A stretch of 64,000 nucleotides of DNA from an uncultured Aquimarina sp. (GTDB lineage: Bacteria; Bacteroidota; Bacteroidia; Flavobacteriales; Flavobacteriaceae), in contig NZ_CANLMP010000003.1 of assembly GCF_947492405.1 (NCBI RefSeq), positions 653,339-717,338 on the forward strand. Direction: 5' to 3'. The notes beneath the pieces are model-generated. The model was not told where the DNA came from. It saw only the letters and a list, made by a program, of their open reading frames with translations, and searched no databases. The position numbers and the translations under genes were made by a program. Below are positions 17,130 through 26,104 of this stretch, piece after piece. How positions within the stretch are numbered: the first letter of the stretch is position 1; each line of letters begins with the position of its first letter.

Positions 17130-17708
17130 GTTTAGGTGTTTTAGGTTTAAATTAGCACCATCTAAGTAGGTAAATCTAGAAGAAGAGATTTGTTATAATA
17201 GATTCTTATTTTTTATAGTTTAAAATAGGATATCACAAAAAAGCCTAAAAAAAATAATTACCACTTAGTTTTGAATACTTCCACTATTGTCAGAAATGTA
17301 TACAATTACATTTATCTAGTTTTTTCTTACCCTCCGTTCTGACTGGCCCATACTCAAAAAAGAGAGTTTTTGGCGTTATAATTTCTTAGGCTTTTTGTTT
17401 ATTACATATATTGAATTTGGCTAACTCAAATAATTATAAGAACTTCAATATTGTTTTTCCAAAAGTAAACGATACTATCCTATGTGCAAAGAGTGAAATA
17501 ACTGATTTTAATAGGGGTTTGTTACCCTTTTCTAATAGGGGTAATATTTTCAGTATATGTGTTTACGGAGATAATAAATAACTCTAAAGAAATAGTAATG
17601 TAGAAGTATTGAATAAGGTTCGAGCTTTTTGCAGACTAAATTTTTTTTTATTTTTTAAAAGATGTGTTTAATTAGTAAGATGATTTTAGAAATTCTAATG
17701 TAAAAAAT
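17130..17708. other. 579-bp intergenic region containing a palindromic element
   Basis: No ORF of note. It holds the inverted-repeat element at 17238-17396 (listed separately). Further right, TAATAGGGGT occurs twice (near 17509 and 17543) around GTTACCCTTTTC, which could pair as GGGGTAA with TTACCC. This lies about 160 bp before the DinB gene and may belong to its promoter region. Confidence 0.4.
17238..17396. repeat. 159-bp element with terminal and internal inverted repeats
   Basis: AAAAAGCCTAA (17238-17248) and TTAGGCTTTTT (17386-17396) are perfect 11-bp inverted ends. Inside, GTCAGAA (17289-17295) and TTCTGAC (17337-17343) are a second, nested inverted pair. No coding potential was seen. 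It could be a MITE-like insertion, a structured small RNA, or a long terminator; no clear target-site duplication flanks it. Confidence 0.35.
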
Positions 17709-18218
17709 ATGAACCATAAACTATTAATTAAAGGTTTACAAAAAAACAAACTAGTCTTTAAAGAACTTTTAGAAGGTATTCCAAAAGAAGAGTATGTGTG
17801 GAAGGATAAACCAAGCAGATGGTGTTTGTTAGAAATAGTTAGTCATCTGTATGATGAAGAACATGAGGATTTTAGAAAAAGAACGAAACATATACTTGAT
17901 ACTCCTGATCAGCAATTTGCGCCAATCGATCCCGAAGGTTGGGTCGAGGAACGAAGATATATAGAACAAGCGTATGAGGTAATGCTACATCGTTTTTTAG
18001 AAGAACGACAGGCATCTATAAACTGGTTAACATCTCTAATTAATCCAAAATGGGAAAATATAACCCATCATCCTGATATAGGACCAATGACTGCTCATCA
18101 GTTTTTAGCCAATTGGTTGGCACATGACTACCTCCATTTTAATCAAATCACTAAACTAAAATTAGATTATTTAAAATACGTGTCTAAAGAAAATTTCTCT
18201 TATGCAGAAGGTTTGTAA
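17709..18218 (+). CDS. DinB family protein
   Basis: 169 residues with a four-helix-bundle pattern and the DinB metal triad His46, His139 and His143 (SHLYDEEH and WLAHDYLHFNQI). DinB/YfiT-like proteins are often metal-dependent thiol S-transferases or of unknown role; the substrate here is not predictable. PSRWCLLEIVSHLYDEE is the characteristic second helix. It is convergent with the PAP2 gene and ends 10 bp from it. Confidence 0.85.
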   Translation: MNHKLLIKGLQKNKLVFKELLEGIPKEEYVWKDKPSRWCLLEIVSHLYDEEHEDFRKRTKHILDTPDQQFAPIDPEGWVEERRYIEQAYEVMLHRFLEERQASINWLTSLINPKWENITHHPDIGPMTAHQFLANWLAHDYLHFNQITKLKLDYLKYVSKENFSYAEGL

Positions 18219-18228
18219 TTTGTTAGAA

Positions 18229-18999
18229 TTAAAAAGACTTAGAAAAGTATAATCCTACACTATCGCCTGTAAATTGTGGTGCGAAAGCAATATCTTCTGA
18301 GTTTTTGAAGGGGTTCCAAGAGATAAGATGTTCATAATGATATACTAATCGAGTCGTTAAGATTCCGATACCTGCGCCAACCAATACATCAGAGAGGTAG
18401 TGTTTATTATTCATCATCCTTAGACTACCAGTAGTAACTGCAAAAAAATATCCACTATATGCTAAAAGTGGGCTAGAATCTATGAATTCTTCGTATAAAA
18501 CAGCCGCAGAAACAAAAGCCATAGAAGTATGTCCAGAAGGAAAAGAATTTAATTTTGATGGATCCCCTGGTCTTGGTTTACCAACTTCTTTTTTCAGTAT
18601 CGTTGTTGCGGCACTGGTTACTATAGATGATATTAAAAGGTTTTTAGTTTGATCAAACCAATGATTTCTGGATGCAACGCCAAAAATATCAGCTGCATAC
18701 ATCTGAACGATCGGTGCATATCTTGTATAATCATCAAGACCAAAATAAAAATCATTTCCAACCGAACTTCTAATATCCTTTTGCAATGATTTTTCAAAAT
18801 CACTTGTTGATAGAAGAATACCAGAAGCCATCAGTGTAATAGGCACTACTCTTTTGGTAAATAAACTCTTTTTGGATTTCTTACGTTCAGTTTGTTTAGA
18901 AGTTTTGAATTGAACTTTGGTAAGAGGGGATTCTGTAAACTGGGCATTTGTAATATTGATACATAAGCATACCAATAGCAGGCTAATACTAATTCTCAT
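18229..18999 (-). CDS. PAP2 superfamily membrane phosphatase
   Basis: 256 residues with signal peptide MRISISLLLVCLCINITNAQ, so it is exported. The three phosphatase motifs are present: KKEVGKPRP (K-x6-RP), FPSGHTSMAF (PSGH) and LRMMNNKHYLSDVLVG (R-x5-H-x3-D). The protein probably removes phosphate from a lipid or lipid-linked phosphate in the envelope, for example undecaprenyl diphosphate or lipid A. Few strongly hydrophobic helices follow the signal, so it may be periplasmic or peripheral. Confidence 0.85.
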   Translation of the reverse strand: MRISISLLLVCLCINITNAQFTESPLTKVQFKTSKQTERKKSKKSLFTKRVVPITLMASGILLSTSDFEKSLQKDIRSSVGNDFYFGLDDYTRYAPIVQMYAADIFGVASRNHWFDQTKNLLISSIVTSAATTILKKEVGKPRPGDPSKLNSFPSGHTSMAFVSAAVLYEEFIDSSPLLAYSGYFFAVTTGSLRMMNNKHYLSDVLVGAGIGILTTRLVYHYEHLISWNPFKNSEDIAFAPQFTGDSVGLYFSKSF

Positions 19000-19278
19000 A
19001 GGTTATTCTTTTTTGGGGCTTTAGGTGATTTGGGATCTACCTGAACGAAATATACTGTTTAAATATTAAATTAATGTTAAATTAATGAACGTTTTATCAA
19101 CGTTTTTTACAATAATATATTGCTTAAAATTATTTTAATAAGTTTAAAACCAGTGTTTAAGGCTGTTTCAAGTGTTTTTTGATGACGAGTGAGCATCTAA
19201 ATTTTTTGCTTTACTTTATCCGAAAAATAAAAAGGATATTACTCTCGTTGTTTTTATAGGATTCCTTTAAAAAAGACT

Positions 19279-19308
19279 TATATTTGCACGCAATTAAATC
19301 TTAATTGC
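19279..19308 (+). promoter_or_regulatory. guaB -7 element and start-codon-proximal hairpin
   Basis: TATATTTG (19279-19286) is an exact TAnnTTTG element; a matching TTG at 19-23 bp upstream is not clear. Directly after it, GCAATTAA (19290-19297) and TTAATTGC (19301-19308) form a perfect 8-bp stem with a three-base loop, ending one base before the guaB ATG. Transcription from this element would start close to the stem, so nearly the whole leader would be the hairpin. Confidence 0.5.
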
Positions 19309-19309
19309 G

Positions 19310-20782
19310 ATGACAGCACACGAGTCCAAAATCCTTGGAGAAGGTCTTACCTATGATGACGTACTTTTAGTCCCTGCATTTTCTGAGGTGTTACCACGAG
19401 AAGTAAGTATTCAAACAAAATTTACTAGAAATATAACCATTAATGTTCCTATAGTTTCTGCTGCTATGGACACAGTTACAGAAAGTCGTATGGCTATTGC
19501 TATGGCGCAAGAAGGAGGCATAGGTGTGTTGCATAAAAACATGACTATTCAGGAACAGGCGATGAAGGTTCGTAAAGTTAAAAGAGCAGAAAGTGGAATG
19601 ATCATAGATCCTGTTACCTTACCATTAGATGCAAAAGTAGCTGATGCTAAAAATAATATGCGAGAGCACAGTATTGGCGGGATTCCTATCGTAGATGATA
19701 ATAATAAACTACTGGGTATTGTTACTAATAGAGATTTACGTTTTGAAAAAAATAATGAAAGACCTATATCAGAAGTAATGACTAGTGAGAATCTGGTTAC
19801 AGTAGGAGAAGGAACTTCATTACAGGAAGCAGAAGTTATACTGCAAAATAATAAGATTGAAAAGTTACCGGTAGTAAATGATAAAAATACATTGGTAGGT
19901 TTGATAACGTTTAGAGATATCACTAAGCTTACATTGAAACCAAGTGCCAATAAAGATAATTTAGGACGTCTTAGAGTAGCTGCAGCGATTGGCGTTACGG
20001 GAGATGCAGTCGATCGAGCAGAAGCTTTAGTGAAAGCCGGAGTAGATGCTGTAATTATTGATACAGCTCATGGGCATACCAAAGGAGTCGTGGCTGTTCT
20101 TAAAGAAGTTAAAAAGAAATTTCCAAATCTAGATGTAGTAGTTGGTAATATTGCAACTGCAGAGGCAGCCAAATATTTAGTAGAAGCTGGTGCCGATGCT
20201 GTAAAAGTAGGGATTGGACCAGGATCTATATGTACAACCAGAGTAGTTGCTGGAGTTGGATTTCCCCAGTTTTCGGCAGTTTTAGAAGTTGCCTCAGCGA
20301 TTAAAGGATCTGGTGTTCCGGTTATCGCAGATGGAGGAATTAGATATACAGGTGATATACCTAAGGCCATCGCTGCTGGAGCAGATACTGTAATGTTAGG
20401 ATCTTTATTAGCAGGAACAAAAGAATCTCCAGGCGAAACCATTATTTATGAAGGTAGAAAATTTAAATCTTATCGCGGAATGGGATCTGTAGAAGCAATG
20501 AAGCAAGGGTCAAAAGATAGGTATTTTCAGGATGTAGAAGACGATATTAAGAAATTAGTTCCGGAAGGAATTGTAGGACGTGTAGCGTATAAAGGAGAAT
20601 TGTACGAAAGTATTCATCAATTTGTTGGAGGACTACGTGCCGGAATGGGATATTGCGGAGCTAAAGATATAGCCACATTGAAAGAAACTGGTCGTTTTGT
20701 TAAAATTACGGCAAGTGGAATCAACGAAAGCCATCCTCACGATGTTACTATTACTAAGGAAGCACCTAATTATAGTAGATAA
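19310..20782 (+). CDS. guaB: Inosine-5'-monophosphate dehydrogenase
   Basis: 490 residues, full length. It oxidises IMP to XMP with NAD+, the committed step to GMP. The barrel starts with [20 protein letters not shown]. Two CBS domains occupy about 95-210 (ITNRDLRF and ITFRDITKL repeats). The catalytic loop is [17 protein letters not shown], with Cys as the nucleophile. The flap region contains [10 protein letters not shown] and [10 protein letters not shown]. It is monocistronic, between a hairpin leader and a strong terminator. Confidence 0.98.
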   Translation: MTAHESKILGEGLTYDDVLLVPAFSEVLPREVSIQTKFTRNITINVPIVSAAMDTVTESRMAIAMAQEGGIGVLHKNMTIQEQAMKVRKVKRAESGMIIDPVTLPLDAKVADAKNNMREHSIGGIPIVDDNNKLLGIVTNRDLRFEKNNERPISEVMTSENLVTVGEGTSLQEAEVILQNNKIEKLPVVNDKNTLVGLITFRDITKLTLKPSANKDNLGRLRVAAAIGVTGDAVDRAEALVKAGVDAVIIDTAHGHTKGVVAVLKEVKKKFPNLDVVVGNIATAEAAKYLVEAGADAVKVGIGPGSICTTRVVAGVGFPQFSAVLEVASAIKGSGVPVIADGGIRYTGDIPKAIAAGADTVMLGSLLAGTKESPGETIIYEGRKFKSYRGMGSVEAMKQGSKDRYFQDVEDDIKKLVPEGIVGRVAYKGELYESIHQFVGGLRAGMGYCGAKDIATLKETGRFVKITASGINESHPHDVTITKEAPNYSR

Positions 20783-20809
20783 GTAACTGTAAAAAAAAAG
20801 ACATAAAAA

Positions 20810-20840
20810 AACGCTTCAAAATAACTTGAAGCGTTTTTTA
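20810..20840. terminator. Bidirectional terminator between guaB and ompH-like gene
   Basis: AACGCTTCAA (20810-20819) and TTGAAGCGTT (20826-20835) form a perfect 10-bp stem with a six-base loop, with A6 on the left and T6 on the right. It serves both convergent genes. Confidence 0.92.
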
Positions 20841-20864
20841 TATGTTATAATTCTATCTTATTTC

Positions 20865-21371
20865 TTATTGTAAGGGAATACCTAGTTTAGTCATTACTGT
20901 TTTGGTAAGATCAAAATTAGGATCGATATAAGCTAATCCGCTCGTTGTAATTGTCAATACTTGAGTATATCCTTCAGCTTTAGCAACCTCTTCTAATGCT
21001 TTACCTATTTTAGTGTATAAAGGTTGTAAGAGTCTGTTTTGTTCTATTTGAACTAATTGAGATCCATTCTGACGGAATTTAGCAATATCATTTTCTAAAG
21101 CAATAATTTCTTCCTGCTTTGTTTTTTTAATAGGTTCAGTCATTGCAGCTACACCTTCCTGATACGCTTTTACTTTTGCTTGGTAATCCTCAACTTTTAC
21201 CTTTAGATCAGCTTCTAACTTGGCATTGTACACTTTTAATTCTTCCTGTACTTTAGTAAGTTCCGGTAATTTAGAAAGAATAAATTCGCTATCGATTGTT
21301 CCTACCTTAGATTGTGCAATCGTTTGTGCACTAATGATCAATAATAAAATTGGAAATAGTATGTTTTTCAT
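20865..21371 (-). CDS. OmpH/Skp family periplasmic chaperone
   Basis: 168 residues with signal peptide MKNILFPILLLIISAQTIAQ. The mature start SKVGTIDSEFILSKLPELTKVQEEL is typical of OmpH/Skp, followed by a charged coiled coil (about residues 40-110) and a C-terminal beta piece. Skp-like trimers hold unfolded outer-membrane proteins in the periplasm. It is convergent with guaB and about 500 bp from the three SurA/PpiC-type genes, so envelope chaperones are clustered here. Confidence 0.88.
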   Translation of the reverse strand: MKNILFPILLLIISAQTIAQSKVGTIDSEFILSKLPELTKVQEELKVYNAKLEADLKVKVEDYQAKVKAYQEGVAAMTEPIKKTKQEEIIALENDIAKFRQNGSQLVQIEQNRLLQPLYTKIGKALEEVAKAEGYTQVLTITTSGLAYIDPNFDLTKTVMTKLGIPLQ

Positions 21372-21460
21372 TCTTATTTTTTTAATTCTTGATTTAAAAT
21401 TTTTGCAAATATATAAGGTCTAAGACAATATACGTGCCAAGAAAAATATTTTTTAAAAAT

Positions 21461-21700
21461 CTATTCTTCATATAGTTGACCTCGATGAGGTTTTAAAGCA
21501 TCTCTTGTAACTTTCATTTCAGAATCCGTGACGATCATAAAAGCAATACTATGCATGTCGTTTATGTCTTGATAACCAGTAATATTAATAGATAATTTTT
21601 CTGAAATGATATATTCTTTAAGATGAATTTCATGATGCTCAGCCGTTTTACTTGCTGCGGGACCTCTAAAATCCCAAATGAGTTTTAATTTTCTTTCCAA
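21461..21700 (-). CDS. Conserved small hypothetical protein
   Basis: 79 residues, ATG start at 21700. Begins KLKLIWDFRGPAASKTAEHH and contains SINITGYQDINDMHSIAFMIVTD. Three His in AEHHEIHLKEY are notable. There is no signal peptide or membrane segment. It looks like a short alpha/beta conserved flavobacterial protein; I know no function. It lies between the ompH-like gene and the chaperone operon and is not coupled to either. Confidence 0.6.
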   Translation of the reverse strand: MERKLKLIWDFRGPAASKTAEHHEIHLKEYIISEKLSINITGYQDINDMHSIAFMIVTDSEMKVTRDALKPHRGQLYEE

Positions 21701-21822
21701 TGTGTATTATAAATTGTTTAGATATTAACAAAGTGATATAAAATTACAAGATAAGGAGATTAGTAAAATTTTAAAAGGTATTTAATACTATATTGCCATT
21801 ATCATTCGTTACAAGAAAGAGC

Positions 21823-21852
21823 TTGCAAAACGCATTAATATTGTTATTTTTG
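21823..21852 (+). promoter_or_regulatory. Promoter of the SurA/PpiC chaperone operon
   Basis: TTG (21823-21825), exactly 19 bp, then TATTTTTG (21845-21852): a close match to the Bacteroidota sigma-A consensus. The predicted start site is near 21858, which makes the TTG at 21858 an unlikely start codon and supports the ATG at 21882. Confidence 0.65.
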
Positions 21853-21881
21853 TCCGATTGGGGACTTTATTAAAGAGAACT

Positions 21882-23840
21882 ATGCACAAAAAATCTATCT
21901 TACTTTTTTTAGGAGTAATATTTTGCTCCTTCCTATATGGTCAACAAAAAGACTCTGTACTTCTAATGATCAATAATTCACCTGTCTATACATCTGAGTT
22001 TAAACGGGTATATCTTAAAAACATTGATCTGGTAAAAGATGAATCTCAAAAAGATATCGATGAATATCTAGAGCTTTTCATTAATTATAAATTAAAATTA
22101 GAGGAAGCTAAAGAACAAGGTCTCAATAAGAAGCAGTCCTATATTAAAGAACTTGAAGGGTATAAAAAACAACTGTCCTCTGGATATCTTACAGATACAA
22201 AAGCTTCGGATGCATTGGTCAAAGAGGCTTATGACCGCTTACAGGAAAGAGTGAATGCAAGTCATATTTTAGTTCAGCTTCAATCTGGTGCATCTCCTAA
22301 AGATACCTTAATAGCATATCAGAAGATTACTGAAGCTAGAAATAAAATTATTAGTGGGACTGATTTTAAAGAAATAGCCACTCAATATAGTCAAGATCCT
22401 TCTGTAAATAAAAACGGAGGTGATTTAGGTTGGTTTTCAGCCTTTAGAATGGTATACCCTTTTGAGCAAGCGGCTTTTACAACAAAAGTAGGAGAAGTTT
22501 CAGAACCGTTTAAAACACGTTTTGGATATCATATTGTAAAGGTTAATGATAGGCAAAAAGCATTAGGAGAAGTTACAGTAGCTCATATAATGGTTGCTTT
22601 TAATAAAGAAAGAACCGAAGATGAAGCAGAAAAAAGAATTAAAGAGATTGGTTCTCAATTAAAACAAAATGCTTCTTTTAAATCTTTAGCAAAACAGTAT
22701 AGTGATGATCGTAATACAGCTGTTAATGGGGGTGAAATAAATCGTTTTGGACAAGGAGCTTTAAATTCTGAGAATTTTGAGAAAGCGGCTTTTGCTTTAC
22801 AATCACCAGGAGAAGTTTCTAAACCTGTTAAAACAAAATATGGCTGGCACATCATAAAATTATTAGAGAAACACCCTCCTAAAGCTTTTGAAGAATTAAA
22901 GGGAGAACTTACTCAAAAAATTAAAAAGGATAGTAGATCTCAATTAATTACGAAGTCTTTTATTAATTCTCTTAAAGAGAAGTATGCTTTAAAAAGAAAT
23001 GAAGAATCGATAGCGTATTTTAAAAAGATTGTACCGGCTACTATTTTTAAGGAAAAATGGGAAGCCCCAGACAGTGATCCAATGATGGAGAAGCCTTTAT
23101 TTTCTATAGGTGACCAAAGTTATTTATATATGGATTTTGCCAAGTTTATACAACAAAGAGATGCTAGTAAAAGCAGAATTTCGGATGTGGCTATCTATGT
23201 AGATACGATGTATGATGAATATGAGTCCGCTCAGTTGCTTGGATATTATGAAGAACATTTAGAAGAAGATAATCAGGATTTTGCCAATGTGATTTCAGAG
23301 TATAGAGATGGATTGTTATTATTCGATTTAATGGAGTCTAAAATATGGAATGCAGCAAAAACTGATTCTGTAGGACTCAAAAAATTCTATGAATCCAGAA
23401 AAGAAACGTATCTTAAAGAAGAAACGTATAAGGTTATAAAAGCATCTTCCTCTAATCAAGAATTAATAGGAAAAGTGAAAACTCTTATTGGAAAAGGAAA
23501 ATCCGTTGAAGAAATTAAAAAAGAAGTGAACGTATCGGATACAGATAAAGTGCTCTTCTCTGAAGAAGAGTTAATTAAAGGAGAAATCCCAATTACCAAT
23601 AGTTTTTCTGGAGAGAAAGGACAAATTGTAAGTATTAATGAGAATGATTATATAACACTATTGAAAGTATTGGAGGTAATGCCGGCTAGAATCAAAACTT
23701 TTGAAGAAACTAAGGGTAAAGTAATTAATGATTTTCAAGAAGACTTAGAAAAAAAGTGGTTAAACGAACTTAGAAAAAAATATTCTGTAGAGCTAAACAA
23801 AAAGACCTTAAAAAAAATTAAAAAAGACCTATCCATATAA
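21882..23840 (+). CDS. Periplasmic peptidyl-prolyl isomerase with two parvulin domains
   Basis: 652 residues from the ATG at 21882 (signal MHKKSILLFLGVIFCSFLYGQ). An N-terminal SurA-like helical region is followed by two parvulin domains, about 120-225 (ASHILVQL, GGDLGWFSAFRMVYPFEQAAF, RFGYHIVKV) and about 230-330 (VAHIMVAF, GGEINRFGQGAL, KYGWHIIKL). A long C-terminal chaperone region follows. It likely assists folding of outer-membrane proteins. The stop is adjacent to the next start (no gap), and three such genes form one operon ending in a MoxR ATPase gene, as is common in flavobacteria. Confidence 0.9.
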   Translation: MHKKSILLFLGVIFCSFLYGQQKDSVLLMINNSPVYTSEFKRVYLKNIDLVKDESQKDIDEYLELFINYKLKLEEAKEQGLNKKQSYIKELEGYKKQLSSGYLTDTKASDALVKEAYDRLQERVNASHILVQLQSGASPKDTLIAYQKITEARNKIISGTDFKEIATQYSQDPSVNKNGGDLGWFSAFRMVYPFEQAAFTTKVGEVSEPFKTRFGYHIVKVNDRQKALGEVTVAHIMVAFNKERTEDEAEKRIKEIGSQLKQNASFKSLAKQYSDDRNTAVNGGEINRFGQGALNSENFEKAAFALQSPGEVSKPVKTKYGWHIIKLLEKHPPKAFEELKGELTQKIKKDSRSQLITKSFINSLKEKYALKRNEESIAYFKKIVPATIFKEKWEAPDSDPMMEKPLFSIGDQSYLYMDFAKFIQQRDASKSRISDVAIYVDTMYDEYESAQLLGYYEEHLEEDNQDFANVISEYRDGLLLFDLMESKIWNAAKTDSVGLKKFYESRKETYLKEETYKVIKASSSNQELIGKVKTLIGKGKSVEEIKKEVNVSDTDKVLFSEEELIKGEIPITNSFSGEKGQIVSINENDYITLLKVLEVMPARIKTFEETKGKVINDFQEDLEKKWLNELRKKYSVELNKKTLKKIKKDLSI

Positions 23841-24689
23841 ATGCGATACCTCTCAATTATAATACTGTTTCTTTTATTGGTTTCTTGTAGAAATATAAAT
23901 CGTCAGGCAAATAGAGAAGTAGTAGCAAGAGTAAATGAAACATATCTTTATAAAGACGATGTTAAAAATCTAGTGCCAGATGGCACTGCAAAAGAGGATA
24001 GTATTAATATAATAAACAACTATATTAATATTTGGGCAACAAGACAGTTGTTTATAGATCAGTCTAAACGTAATTTAAACGAAACAGAACTTCAGGAATT
24101 TGATAACCTTGTAGAGGATTATAAGAGTACCTTATATATTAATGCTTATAAAGATGCTGTGATCAATAAATCCATTAATATGGAGATTACGGAGGAAGAT
24201 ATGAGTTCCTATTATTCAGAAAATTTAGAAAATTTTAATCTTAATGAAGAATTAGTAAAGTTACGTTACTTACATTTGCCACCTGATTATAATAATATTG
24301 TTGCAACGCAGACACGTTTTAATCGTTTTAAAGAAGAGGATGAAGAAGATTTGCTGACAAAAAAGTTAGAATTTGTTACTTTTTCTTTTGGTGATTCTAT
24401 TTGGGTTCAATTTGATCAGGTATTAAATAAAATACCAGTTCTTAAGACTCAGGATAGAAATAAGGTGTTGAAAAAAGGGAAATACATACAATTACGTGAT
24501 TCTTTGGGAGTATATATGATTAAGATTGAAGAAGTGCTTAAGAAAAACGAAACGGCGCCTTTAACATATATAAGACCAACAATACGACAGATTATATTAA
24601 ATAAAAGGAAGCGAGAGCTTATAAAAAAATTAGAAAAGGATATTACGAAAGATGCTATTAAAAACAAACAATTTGAAATCTATAATTAA
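23841..24689 (+). CDS. SurA-like chaperone lipoprotein without parvulin domain
   Basis: 282 residues. Lipoprotein signal IIILFLLLVSCRN. The N-terminal region (VVARVNETYLYKDDVKNLVP, YINIWATRQLFIDQSKRNL) resembles the SurA N-terminal helical domain, but no parvulin signature (GG-x-LG or HI-K) is present. The C-terminal part YIRPTIRQIILNKRKRELIKKLEKDI resembles the SurA C-terminal helix. It is likely a lipid-anchored folding factor without isomerase activity. It starts right after the preceding stop and overlaps the next gene by 38 bp. Confidence 0.75.
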   Translation: MRYLSIIILFLLLVSCRNINRQANREVVARVNETYLYKDDVKNLVPDGTAKEDSINIINNYINIWATRQLFIDQSKRNLNETELQEFDNLVEDYKSTLYINAYKDAVINKSINMEITEEDMSSYYSENLENFNLNEELVKLRYLHLPPDYNNIVATQTRFNRFKEEDEEDLLTKKLEFVTFSFGDSIWVQFDQVLNKIPVLKTQDRNKVLKKGKYIQLRDSLGVYMIKIEEVLKKNETAPLTYIRPTIRQIILNKRKRELIKKLEKDITKDAIKNKQFEIYN

Positions 24690-26103
24690 GAATGCTACTT
24701 TTCTTGTTGCATTATTACTAGTTGGAACAGGTACTCAGATATATGCTCAGGAAATCATTGAAGATGTAAAGAAGGAAGTAGAGAAAAAGGAAGATTCTGT
24801 AAATCCATCTGATAGGATTAAGATCGATGGAGTTGCGGCTGTTATAGGAGAATATGTAATATTGGATAGCGATGTTACGATTGCATATCAACAATTAATA
24901 AGCGAAGGTGTTTCTGCTACTGATGTTAGTCGTTGTGAATTGGCTGGAAGTTTATTCGAGAATAAATTATATGCACATCACGCAGTTCAGGACAGTGTTC
25001 TCGTTACAGATGCAGAAGTAAGTTCTATGGTAGATCAACAATTAAGTTATATGATCAGAGAGATTGGAACGATAGATAAGGTAATAAAATACTATAGAAA
25101 AGAAAGTGAAGAGGATTTTAGAAAAGAGCTTTTCGAAATTAATAAAGGAAATAGATTGGCAGAACAAATGCGTTCTAAAATTGTAGAAGAAGTAGAAGTT
25201 ACACCAGAAGAAGTAAGAGAATTTTTTGATGAGATTCCGGAAGATGAAAGACCGCTTTTTGGAACAGAATTAGAACTGGCGCAGATTGTAATCGATCCTA
25301 AGATACCTGAAGAAGAAGAACAAAAAGTAATTGATAGACTTAAACAGTTTAGAACTGATATTGTAGAGAATGGAAGTAGCTTCGCTACAAAAGCAGTATT
25401 ATATTCTCAGGACCCTGGATCTAAATCAAAAGGGGGGAAATATACATTAAACCGCCAGACACCATTTGCTAAAGAATTTAAGGATGTAGCATTTAGTTTG
25501 CAGGTAGAAGAAGTTAGTGAGCCTTTTAAAACAGATTTTGGATGGCATATCATTCAATTAGATAAAGTTAGAGGAGAAGAAATTGATGTAAGACATATTC
25601 TTTTAATTCCGGATGTTACAAGAGAGAGTGTAGAAGTGGCTCAAAAGCTGGTGGATTCTGTTCGTACAGAAATAGTTAATGGAACAATTGGTTTTAAGGA
25701 TGCTGCAAGAAAGTTTAGCGACGAAAAAGAAACAAAAGAAGATGGAGGACAATTATTAAATCCTACAACAGGTGATACACGTTTTGAACTTACCAAAATT
25801 GATCCTATATTGTACGATCAAGTATCAAAATTGAAAACTAATGAAGTTTCATTAGTAATTCCTGATCAAGATCGACAAGGTCGTAAAAAGTTTAAATTAA
25901 TTACCGTATTGAATCGTTTTGATGAGCATATTGCAGATTATTCTAAAGACTATTTGAAAATACAAGAACTAGCTCTTAGAAAAAAGCAAATTGAAGCAAT
26001 ACGAAAGTGGCAGGAAGAAAAAATTACTGATACCTACATAAAAATTAATGGAGAGTACAGAGACTGTGAGTATAGCGGTAACTGGTTAAAAAAAGAAAAA
26101 TAA
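24652..26103 (+). CDS. surA: SurA-type peptidyl-prolyl isomerase
   Basis: 483 residues with signal peptide (FLVALLLVGTGTQIYAQ). SurA organisation: N-terminal chaperone domain (IDGVAAVIGEYVILDSDV), first parvulin domain about 205-305 (ELELAQIVIDPK, GGKYTLNRQTPFAKEFKDVAF, DFGWHIIQLDKV), second about 310-410 (VRHILLIPDV, GGQLLNPTTG), and a C-terminal helix. It should escort outer-membrane proteins through the periplasm. The start overlaps the upstream gene by 38 bp, and the moxR gene follows after one base. The symbol is given by architecture. Confidence 0.85.
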   Translation: MLLKTNNLKSIIKNATFLVALLLVGTGTQIYAQEIIEDVKKEVEKKEDSVNPSDRIKIDGVAAVIGEYVILDSDVTIAYQQLISEGVSATDVSRCELAGSLFENKLYAHHAVQDSVLVTDAEVSSMVDQQLSYMIREIGTIDKVIKYYRKESEEDFRKELFEINKGNRLAEQMRSKIVEEVEVTPEEVREFFDEIPEDERPLFGTELELAQIVIDPKIPEEEEQKVIDRLKQFRTDIVENGSSFATKAVLYSQDPGSKSKGGKYTLNRQTPFAKEFKDVAFSLQVEEVSEPFKTDFGWHIIQLDKVRGEEIDVRHILLIPDVTRESVEVAQKLVDSVRTEIVNGTIGFKDAARKFSDEKETKEDGGQLLNPTTGDTRFELTKIDPILYDQVSKLKTNEVSLVIPDQDRQGRKKFKLITVLNRFDEHIADYSKDYLKIQELALRKKQIEAIRKWQEEKITDTYIKINGEYRDCEYSGNWLKKEK

Positions 26104-26104
26104 T

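Noticed and set aside
19549..20442. Long minus-strand ORFs inside guaB
   Set aside because: They are shadows of the well-conserved guaB reading frame.
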